A stretch of 37,588 nucleotides of DNA from Parcubacteria group bacterium GW2011_GWB1_40_14 (GTDB taxonomy: Bacteria > Patescibacteriota > Minisyncoccia > Terrybacterales > GWB1-40-14): the NCBI GenBank assembly GCA_000996085.1, contig LBYG01000010.1, forward strand, positions 4,387 to 41,974, in the 5' to 3' direction. A model generated the notes under the pieces. It did no database searches. It was not told where the DNA came from and saw nothing but the letters and a program-made list of their open reading frames with translations. Below are positions 31,757-37,588 of the stretch, in pieces. A program made the translations under genes and the position numbers. The number at the start of each line of letters is the position of its first letter. Positions within the stretch are counted from its first letter, which is position 1.

Positions 31757-32044
31757 ATGGATCAAAAACAAAGCCAAAAAAGAAAACTTTCAGGAACCGT
31801 TGTCAGTGATAAAATGGACAAAACGGTGGTTGTAGAATTGGTAAAACGTAAACTACATCCCAGAGTTAAACGCTATATAAACGTTTCCAAAAAATTCCTG
31901 GTAGATAATCCCGATAATGCCGCAAAAACAGGAGATAAAGTTATAATTGAAGAAACTCGCCCCCTGTCACGTTTGAAAAGATGGCGTGTAATAGAAATTA
32001 AGTCCAAAGCAAAATCAATTAATCAAGAACAAGAAACAAATTAA
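31757..32044 (+). CDS. rpsQ: Ribosomal protein S17
   Basis: 95 residues: [74 protein letters not shown], the complete OB fold, with a short polar tail. The broken rplN begins 5 nt after the stop. Confidence 0.96.
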   Translation: MDQKQSQKRKLSGTVVSDKMDKTVVVELVKRKLHPRVKRYINVSKKFLVDNPDNAAKTGDKVIIEETRPLSRLKRWRVIEIKSKAKSINQEQETN

Positions 32045-32049
32045 ATTAT

Positions 32050-32231
32050 ATGATTCAACCGCGATCAATGTTAAATGTAGCCGATAACACAGGAGCAAAA
32101 CTCTTGCAGTGTTTTAAGGTGCTCGGCGGATCGCGCCGGCGTTATGCGGAAGAATTTTCGGACCAATACCCAGAGAACTTCGTGAAAGAGGGTATGCCAA
32201 GATAATATCTTTAGCTTCGGAAGTAGTATAA
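32050..32231 (+). pseudogene. rplN: Ribosomal protein L14 with internal deletion and frame change
   Basis: Frame 1 from ATG 32050 reads [34 protein letters not shown], a perfect L14 N-terminus. It then runs out of register and stops at 32205 after 51 codons. In another frame (from about 32155) [25 protein letters not shown] ending at 32231 is the L14 C-terminus. Compared with a 122-residue L14, about 60-64 residues (roughly 184-190 bp) are missing between RRYA and RIFGP. L14 is universal and essential, so this is either an assembly deletion or there is another copy. It is too short for the ORF track. Confidence 0.9.
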
Positions 32232-32241
32232 ATTTAGTTAT

Positions 32242-32571
32242 ATGAATATTAAAAAGGGCGACAATGTTTACATATTAAGCGGTAAAGATAGAGGAAAAAC
32301 CTCTAAGGTTGTTAAGGTTTTGCCGAAAAGTTTAGGTGTGGTAGTTGAGGGAGTTAACATTCATGTTAGGCATATGCGGCCGCGCAAGGCAGGCGAGAGA
32401 GGCCAAAAATTATCTATAGCAGCGCCCATACACACAAGTAATGTTATGTTGGTGTGCGCAAGCTGTAAGAAACCGGCAAGAACCAGAAATGTAAGAAAAA
32501 ACGATTCAGTCGCAAGAGTTTGTGTAAAATGCGGAGCCGTTGCGGATTCGATATCAGTTACAACAAGTTAA
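32242..32571 (+). CDS. rplX: Ribosomal protein L24 with zinc ribbon
   Basis: 109 residues: KKGDNVYILSGKDRGKTSKVVKVLPKSLGVVVEGVNIHVRHMRP (KOW domain). The C-terminal CASC ... CVKC pairs form a zinc ribbon. It starts an assembly nucleus of the large subunit. Confidence 0.96.
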   Translation: MNIKKGDNVYILSGKDRGKTSKVVKVLPKSLGVVVEGVNIHVRHMRPRKAGERGQKLSIAAPIHTSNVMLVCASCKKPARTRNVRKNDSVARVCVKCGAVADSISVTTS

Positions 32572-32578
32572 TTAAAAT

Positions 32579-33145
32579 ATGACCACCAGTCTTATAAGTG
32601 AAAAATATAATAAAGCAGTTCCGGTTTTGATGAAAAAATTCGGTATAGATAACAGGATGGCTGTGCCACGTGTTACAAAAGTTACTATTAACGTTGGTAT
32701 AGGAAAAATGTTGGGTCAAAAAGGTGTCGATGAGGATAAAATAATCGGAGCTATATCTGAAGATTTAGCCAGAATTTGCGGCCAGAAACCCGAAGTAAGA
32801 TATGCCAAAAAAGATATTGCAAATTTTAAATTAAGGCAAGGAGCTCCATCCGGATTGCGTGTAACTTTGCGAGGAAGGCGAATGAACGATTTTATAGGCC
32901 GGTTTGTAAATGTGGACCTGCCGCGTACAAGAGATTTTAAGGGAATTAAACTTTCTTCTGTTGATAAAGATGGAAATTTGAATATAGGCATTCCTGAACA
33001 AATAATTTTTCCGGAGGTGTCTCCGGACAGCATTCGTTTGATCTTTGGATTCTCTATAACCATCGGAACAAGTTCCGGGAACAGGGATGAGGCAATAGAG
33101 CTTTTTAGATTATTAGGATTTCCTTTTGAAAAGAGCGAATTATAA
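32579..33145 (+). CDS. rplE: Ribosomal protein L5
   Basis: 188 residues: [85 protein letters not shown], and [20 protein letters not shown]. It binds 5S rRNA. rpsN follows 2 nt later. Confidence 0.97.
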   Translation: MTTSLISEKYNKAVPVLMKKFGIDNRMAVPRVTKVTINVGIGKMLGQKGVDEDKIIGAISEDLARICGQKPEVRYAKKDIANFKLRQGAPSGLRVTLRGRRMNDFIGRFVNVDLPRTRDFKGIKLSSVDKDGNLNIGIPEQIIFPEVSPDSIRLIFGFSITIGTSSGNRDEAIELFRLLGFPFEKSEL

Positions 33146-33147
33146 AT

Positions 33148-33333
33148 ATGGCCAAAACATCACAAATAGCGCGAGCTAATAAGAAACCAAAATATTCTTC
33201 TCGAACCGTTCGCAGATGTTTTAGGTGCGGGCGCCGCCGAGGATATATGCGCGCCTTTGATCTGTGCCGTATTTGTTTTAGAGAGTTAGCCAGAGTCGGT
33301 TATATTCCGGGTTTACGTAAATCTTCTTGGTAA
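33148..33333 (+). CDS. rpsN: Ribosomal protein S14, zinc type
   Basis: 61 residues with CFRC ... CRIC zinc ligands: [46 protein letters not shown]. It is the short zinc-binding S14 form, complete. Confidence 0.97.
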   Translation: MAKTSQIARANKKPKYSSRTVRRCFRCGRRRGYMRAFDLCRICFRELARVGYIPGLRKSSW

Positions 33334-33346
33334 TTAAATTATTTTT

Positions 33347-33739
33347 ATGTTCACTGATCCAATCGCAGATATGTTAACAAGAATACGCAATGGTTATGCG
33401 GTTAAGAAAGAAACCGTATCTTTGCCATACTCGAAATTTAAATATGGCATTGCTCAGGTTTTGGCTAAAGAGGGCTTTATTGCTGAAGCAGAGCGTAAGG
33501 GCAGGGGCTCAAGCAGAACCCTATCTTTGAAGCTTAGTTATTTTGACGGCGAGCCCGCAGTTACAAATTTTATGCGCATTTCGAGGCCCGGCCAAAGAGT
33601 TTATACGAGCTATCGGGATATAAGCAGAGCCCGCCGGGGTTTTGGCGTTACGATTTTATCTACCCCCAAAGGATTACTTACGGACAAGGAAGCCAGAAAG
33701 AATAAATTAGGCGGCGAAGTTTTATGCGAAATATGGTAA
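33347..33739 (+). CDS. rpsH: Ribosomal protein S8
   Basis: 130 residues: MFTDPIADMLTRIRNGYAVKKETVSLPYSKFKYGIAQVLAKEGFI and SRARRGFGVTILSTPKGLLTDKEARKNKLGGEVLCEIW. Full length. In E. coli S8 represses the spc operon; no site is recognisable here. Confidence 0.97.
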   Translation: MFTDPIADMLTRIRNGYAVKKETVSLPYSKFKYGIAQVLAKEGFIAEAERKGRGSSRTLSLKLSYFDGEPAVTNFMRISRPGQRVYTSYRDISRARRGFGVTILSTPKGLLTDKEARKNKLGGEVLCEIW

Positions 33740-33751
33740 TAAATTATATTT

Positions 33752-34318
33752 ATGAGCAGAATAGGTAAAAAACAAATCAATATTCCAAAAGGAGTGACAA
33801 CGCAGATAAACGAAATAGATCGCGAAAAAGGTACTCGCGAGATTTTAATTACCGGTCCCAAGGGCACTAATCATGTTTTTATACCCCAGGAAATAAACGT
33901 TGCGGTTGAAGGAGATATTTTGACTTGTTCTCCTGCAATCGCCAGCAATAAAGTTTCGGCTTTATGGGGTCTCTCTAGGGCGCTTCTTGCCGGAGCCATA
34001 GTAGGAGTCACTCAGGGTTTTGTTAAAAAATTGGAAATTGAAGGAATAGGTTATCGTGCCAATATTGAAGGCACAACCCTTGTTCTGTCTCTTGGTTTTT
34101 CCCATCCCGTAAGACTGGAGTCTCCAAAAGGAATAGTTTTTTCTACCGAGAAAAACAGCATTCTTGTTTCGGGAATAGATAAGCAGATGGTCGGTCAGAT
34201 GGCCGCGCAAATACGATCTCTTAAGAAACCAGAGCCTTATAAGGGTAAGGGTATACGTTATGCCGGAGAAGTTGTTCGTCGTAAGGCAGGCAAAAAAGCA
34301 GCTGTAGCAGCTAAATAA
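33752..34318 (+). CDS. rplF: Ribosomal protein L6
   Basis: 188 residues: [94 protein letters not shown]. Complete two-domain L6. Confidence 0.97.
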   Translation: MSRIGKKQINIPKGVTTQINEIDREKGTREILITGPKGTNHVFIPQEINVAVEGDILTCSPAIASNKVSALWGLSRALLAGAIVGVTQGFVKKLEIEGIGYRANIEGTTLVLSLGFSHPVRLESPKGIVFSTEKNSILVSGIDKQMVGQMAAQIRSLKKPEPYKGKGIRYAGEVVRRKAGKKAAVAAK

Positions 34319-34323
34319 AAAAT

Positions 34324-34671
34324 ATGAAACGCAATATCACAAAAAGAGCGGCACGACATCATAGAATAAGAGCTAAAATTTCAGGCGTATCAGCACGTCC
34401 GCGATTTTCCGTATTTCGTTCAAACGGACATATTTCAGCGCAATTAATTGATGATACTCTTGGCGTTACTTTAGTTTCTGCAAACGATAAGGAATTGAAA
34501 AGCTCTAAAGCCTCTAAATTGGAAATTGCTTTAGCCGTAGGTAAACTGTTAGCCAAAAAAGCTAATGATAAAAATATTAATGCGGTTGTTTTCGACAGGG
34601 GCGGTTATGCTTATCACGGCAGAGTTAAAGCTTTGGCGGATGGCGCACGAGAGGGCGGATTAAAATTTTAA
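34324..34671 (+). CDS. rplR: Ribosomal protein L18
   Basis: 115 residues: [33 protein letters not shown] and [28 protein letters not shown]. It binds 5S rRNA with L5. Confidence 0.96.
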   Translation: MKRNITKRAARHHRIRAKISGVSARPRFSVFRSNGHISAQLIDDTLGVTLVSANDKELKSSKASKLEIALAVGKLLAKKANDKNINAVVFDRGGYAYHGRVKALADGAREGGLKF

Positions 34672-34683
34672 TTTTTTAAATAT

Positions 34684-35202
34684 ATGAATAACGCAAAAGG
34701 AAATCAAAGAGGCGGCAGACGAGGTTCCGGCAAACCCGTTGATAAAGAATTTACAACTATCACTTTGGATGTTAGACGGGTTGCGCGTGTCGTTGCCGGC
34801 GGACGTAGATTTAGTTTTAGAACAACTGTTGCTGTCGGAGATAAAAAGGGCCGCGTTGGGGTTGGTGTAGCCAAAGGTAAAGATGCGTCCGCATCAGTTG
34901 AAAAAGCTACTCGTGAAGCAAAAAAATATATGGTTAATGTCCCGATGGTTAACGGCACTATTCCATATCAAGTTCACGCAAAATATAAAGCATCTTTTGT
35001 TATTTTAAAGCCAACGCGCGGGAGAGGAATTGTAGCGGGGGGACCGGTTCGTGCTGTTTGTGAGTTGGCCGGCATTAAAAATATAAGCGGTAAACTTACA
35101 TCCCGTACTACTAATAAATTAACCAACGCTCAAGCTGTTATTCAGGCATTCCGTATTCTTGGAGCCAGATATAATCGTGATGCGGCTAGAAATAAAAAAT
35201 AA
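34684..35202 (+). CDS. rpsE: Ribosomal protein S5
   Basis: 172 residues: VDKEFTTITLDVRRVARVVAGGRRFSFRTTVAVGDKKGRVGVGVAKGKDASASVEKATREAKK and GRGIVAGGPVRAVCELAGIKNISGKLTSRTTNKLTNAQAVIQAF. rplO follows after 2 nt with no rpmD (L30) between them, the CPR arrangement. Confidence 0.97.
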   Translation: MNNAKGNQRGGRRGSGKPVDKEFTTITLDVRRVARVVAGGRRFSFRTTVAVGDKKGRVGVGVAKGKDASASVEKATREAKKYMVNVPMVNGTIPYQVHAKYKASFVILKPTRGRGIVAGGPVRAVCELAGIKNISGKLTSRTTNKLTNAQAVIQAFRILGARYNRDAARNKK

Positions 35203-35204
35203 AT

Positions 35205-35642
35205 ATGCAATTGCATAATATTCAACAAAATAAAAAAAATAGGAAAAGCATAAGGGTTGGAAGAGGCGGCAAGCGCGGCACCTATTCAGGACGCGGTGTT
35301 AAAGGACAAAAAGCGCGCGCCGGTAATCGTGTGCGTCCTGCCATACGCGATTTGATTTTACGTACGCCAAAACTGCGTGGTCAGGCTTTTTGGGGCCGTC
35401 AAGCAAAAACTGTTTTTATAGTTAATCTTGACCAGATAGAAAAGAAATTCAAACAAAAAGAACTTATTAATCCCAAAACCCTGTTAAATAACGGCTTAAT
35501 ACCTGCAGCTTATGCTAAAAACGCAATTGTGAAAATACTTGGTGACGGAGAAATAACCAAGCCGCATGAGTTCCGCGGAGTTAAAGTATCTGCCAAAGCA
35601 AAAGAAAAAATAAAAGCTCAAGGAGGAGTTGTTCATGATTGA
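35205..35642 (+). CDS. rplO: Ribosomal protein L15
   Basis: 145 residues: RVGRGGKRGTYSGRGVKGQKARAGNRVRPAIRDLILRTPKLRG and ILGDGEITKPHEFRGVKVSAKAKEKIKAQGGVV. Its 3' end encodes the Shine-Dalgarno of secY and overlaps secY by 8 nt. Confidence 0.96.
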   Translation: MQLHNIQQNKKNRKSIRVGRGGKRGTYSGRGVKGQKARAGNRVRPAIRDLILRTPKLRGQAFWGRQAKTVFIVNLDQIEKKFKQKELINPKTLLNNGLIPAAYAKNAIVKILGDGEITKPHEFRGVKVSAKAKEKIKAQGGVVHD

Positions 35643-36933
35643 GCTTATCCGAAGAATTTGGAAAATGCCCGACTTAAGAACCAAATTATTGGTTGTTTTT
35701 GGACTGCTTGTGGTTTTTCGTTTTGCCGCAGCGATACCCGTTCCGGGAATTGATACCAGCAAGGTCGCCGGTTTTATACAATCTAATCAGATCTTCGGTC
35801 TTTTGAATTTATTTACCGGAGGCTCACTGGAAAGTTTTTCTATAGTTATGTTGGGCGTGGGTCCATATATTACCGCAACGATCATTTTCCAGCTTCTGAC
35901 AATGATTTTCCCAAAACTTAAGAAAATGTATTACGAAGAAGGGGAACGCGGCAGACAACGCTTTAATCAATATGCCCGTATTATTACGGTTCCTTTGGCC
36001 ATGCTGCAAGGATATAGTTTTTTAAGGTTGCTCGAATCCCAGCAAGTTATAACTCTTTCTGATCCATTAACTGTTGTTACGGATATCTTTGTAATTACCG
36101 CAGGAACTATTTTATTGATGTGGCTTGGGGAATTAATTTCCGAAAGAGGTATAGGCAACGGCGTTTCTCTGATAATATTTGCGGGCATTATTTCCAGTCT
36201 TCCGACCGTTGTTTACAGGCTTTTGAGCCAGGGGGACCAGATAAGCCATATCCCTGAATATATTTTATTTGCCGTAGTCGCTTTGATTGTTATAGGCGGA
36301 GTAGTTCTTATTAATGAGGGCCAAAGACAAATTCCTGTTTCCTACGCAAAGAGAATAAGAGGAATGAGAGTATACGGAGGAGTTTCTTCCCACCTCCCGT
36401 TAAGGGTAAATTCAGCAGGAGTTATACCAATTATATTTGCTCTATCTATATTATTATTCCCCGGCATTATTGCTCAGGTTTTAACTGTAGTTAATTTCGG
36501 TCCAGCTGTTAAAATAGCTGAAGCTGTTAATTTTGCTATACAAAATCAGGCCATATACGGTTTTCTGTACTTCTTTTTTGTTTTTGTTTTTACTTATTTT
36601 TACACATCAGTGGTTTTTGATGCCAAAGAAGTTTCTCAGAATTTACAAAAATCAGGAGGATTTATTCCCGGTATCAGACCGGGTCCAAGCACCGCAGTTT
36701 TTATTTCACATATTTTAAACCGCATTACTCTTGCCGGCGCAGTATTTTTAGGCAGTATTGCTGTATTGCCTACGGTTATACAAGGTATTGTTCCTATGGT
36801 TTTGCCCAGCGCCACAAACGTATCTAATTTAACTATCGGCGGAACAAGCGTATTGATCGTGGTATCGGTTGTTATAGAGACGTTTAAGCAGATAGGCGCG
36901 CAACTAAGTCTGCATGATTATGAGAATACATAA
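35635..36933 (+). CDS. secY: Preprotein translocase subunit SecY
   Basis: 432 residues, ten membrane helices: MIELIRRIWKMPDLRTKLLVVFGLLVVFRFAAAIPVPGID, the plug region FTGGSLESFSIVMLGVGPYITATIIFQLL, ISERGIGNGVSLIIFAGI and the cytoplasmic loop VSYAKRIRGMRVYGGVSSHLPLRVNSAGVIPIIFA. The start at 35635 is set by AAGGAGG 9 nt upstream, one of the few clear Shine-Dalgarno sites. The channel protein of the Sec pathway. A terminator follows. Confidence 0.97.
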   Translation: MIELIRRIWKMPDLRTKLLVVFGLLVVFRFAAAIPVPGIDTSKVAGFIQSNQIFGLLNLFTGGSLESFSIVMLGVGPYITATIIFQLLTMIFPKLKKMYYEEGERGRQRFNQYARIITVPLAMLQGYSFLRLLESQQVITLSDPLTVVTDIFVITAGTILLMWLGELISERGIGNGVSLIIFAGIISSLPTVVYRLLSQGDQISHIPEYILFAVVALIVIGGVVLINEGQRQIPVSYAKRIRGMRVYGGVSSHLPLRVNSAGVIPIIFALSILLFPGIIAQVLTVVNFGPAVKIAEAVNFAIQNQAIYGFLYFFFVFVFTYFYTSVVFDAKEVSQNLQKSGGFIPGIRPGPSTAVFISHILNRITLAGAVFLGSIAVLPTVIQGIVPMVLPSATNVSNLTIGGTSVLIVVSVVIETFKQIGAQLSLHDYENT

Positions 36934-36951
36934 GTTTAATATTTATATTTT

Positions 36952-36986
36952 AAAGAGCGGTTTTTTGATAAACCGCTCTTTTTTGT
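36952..36986 (+). terminator. Intrinsic terminator after secY
   Basis: AAAGAGCGGTTT (36952-36963) pairs with AAACCGCTCTTT (36970-36981), 12 bp, then a T-run. Its loop and 3' arm contain the -35 box of the adk promoter. Confidence 0.88.
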
Positions 36987-36992
36987 TAGGAT
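36965..36992 (+). promoter_or_regulatory. Leaderless promoter of adk
   Basis: TTGATA (36965-36970), 16 nt, TAGGAT (36987-36992), then 6 nt to ATG 36999. It overlaps the secY terminator. Confidence 0.65.
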
Positions 36993-36998
36993 GAAAGC

Positions 36999-37522
36999 AT
37001 GAACAGAAAGGCAACTACAATAATAATATTGGGCAGACCCGGTTCCGGTAAGGGTACGCAAGCCGCCTTGATAGCCAAAAAAATCAAAGCCGATGCATTG
37101 GGTACCGGCGATTTATTGAGAGATTTGGCTGATGAAAAGACTTATTTGGCAAAACAGCTGGCGCCCATACTTAAAAAAGGTAAGCTCGTTCCAACCTGGC
37201 TTGCTTCTTTTGTTTGGATAAGAGAATTGGGCAAGAATCGGTTAAACGCCTTTTGACCAGGAGAATATGCAGTTCTTGCCGCACTCCGGCTATAGAAGTC
37301 GCATACAAAGATACCGAAACAAGATGCCATATCTGTCGTGGAAAACTTATTCGCCGCACCGACGACAAACCAAAAGTTATTAAAAAAAGACTGAAAATAT
37401 TTGATAAAGACGTTACGCCTATAGTTAAACATTACCGTCTGAAAGGTCACTTGAAGATAGTTAACGGTAAACAAGATCCGGATAAGGTTACTAAAGATAT
37501 TCTAAAAATTATAAATTTATGA
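36999..37522 (+). pseudogene. adk: Adenylate kinase with internal deletion and frame change
   Basis: Frame 1 gives MNRKATTIIILGRPGSGKGTQAALIAKKIKADALGTGDLLRDL...GKLVPTWLASFVWIREL: P-loop plus AMP-binding part. A different frame then gives ESVKRLLTRRICSSCRTPAIEV...CHICRGKLIRRTDDKPKVIKKRLKIFDKDVTPIVKHY: zinc-type LID and C-terminus, ending at the TGA at 37520-37522. About 40 residues between them are missing, including the family's DGFPRT-x-x-Q segment with catalytic Asp, Arg and Gln. The join is near 37222-37230. Neither half could be an active kinase. Confidence 0.9.
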
Positions 37523-37588
37523 CACAGACGACCGTAAAAAATAATTTAAAAGTTGTTATAATATGCGGACCACCGGGGGCGGGAAAGG
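37519..37588 (+). CDS. Second P-loop kinase, probably adenylate-kinase-like (partial)
   Basis: MTQTTVKNNLKVVIICGPPGAGK then the window ends. The G-P-P-G-A-G-K P-loop and the preceding strand resemble nucleoside monophosphate kinases. Its ATG overlaps the adk stop (ATGA). If it is an intact adenylate kinase it could compensate for the broken upstream gene. The family is a guess from 23 residues. Confidence 0.6.
   Translation, partial: MTQTTVKNNLKVVIICGPPGAGK

Noticed and set aside
32050-32231. Intron or intein in rplN
   Set aside because: Sequence is missing, not inserted; the two halves are only a few bases apart.
37214-37522. The adk C-terminal ORF as a separate zinc protein
   Set aside because: It aligns with the LID domain and C-terminus of adenylate kinase and has no independent start or promoter.

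Overview
The window looks like a Candidate Phyla Radiation (Patescibacteria) genome, most likely Parcubacteria. The evidence: in the spc-type ribosomal operon rpsE is followed directly by rplO with no rpmD (L30), a lineage trait of CPR. Proteins are short, intergenic gaps are small, ComEC is split into two genes, Shine-Dalgarno sequences are rare, and TGA acts as a stop (code 11, so not Gracilibacteria/SR1-like). The accession and exact taxon cannot be known from sequence alone.

Layout. (1) 1-6 kb, accessory region: a partial HhH-like protein, a HEPN-like protein, a frameshifted small membrane protein, an AlkD-type DNA alkylation repair protein, an ArsR-type regulator, a MerR-HTH/GHKL-ATPase fusion paired with a STAS-like (DUF4325-type) protein, a rhodanese, an immunity-like protein, pterin carbinolamine dehydratase and a membrane HEAGH protein. 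This region is threaded with five copies of a 32-40 bp palindrome (ACATTCCAACATTCTTGAGAATGT...) and with short ORFs that repeat the first codons of the dehydratase. (2) 6-14 kb: methyltransferase, BaiN-like flavoprotein, an unknown protein, LUD-domain protein, a b6-like cytochrome b with a small membrane partner, split comEC, and an enlarged ndk followed by a multi-hairpin element and a probable 6S RNA. (3) 14-20 kb, minus strand: a tightly packed alpha-glucan operon (glgA2, GH57, a phosphotransferase, glgA1), a cyclic-phosphate-type receiver protein, tRNA-Pro(GGG) and rpmB. (4) 20.7-37.6 kb, plus strand: an M50 protease, then str-S10-spc genes: rpsL, rpsG, fusA, tuf, rpsJ, rplC, D, W, B, rpsS, rplV, rpsC, rplP, rpmC, rpsQ, a broken rplN, rplX, E, rpsN, rpsH, rplF, R, rpsE, rplO, secY, a broken adk, and the start of a second P-loop kinase.

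Main observations. (a) Five ribosomal genes (rpmB, rpsG, rplC, rplW, rpmC) have a start codon lying at the 3' end of an inverted repeat whose 5' arm also begins at an ATG; the enclosed 50-151 nt contain further hairpins. Short flanking direct repeats (TATG, ATGAA) suggest insertion of small palindromic elements at start codons; alternatively they are start-sequestering RNA structures. A sixth, related element abuts the rpsL -35 box. (b) rplN and adk each have an internal deletion plus frame change that removes essential residues, and the GH57 gene lacks a usable start before its conserved HIYQP motif. Assembly error and real gene loss must be separated with reads. (c) Several genes (arsR-type, MerR-GHKL, ndk, adk) have a -10 box 6-7 nt before ATG, implying leaderless mRNAs; in two places the palindromic repeat supplies the TTGAGA -35 box. 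All assignments come from reading motifs; no searches were run.
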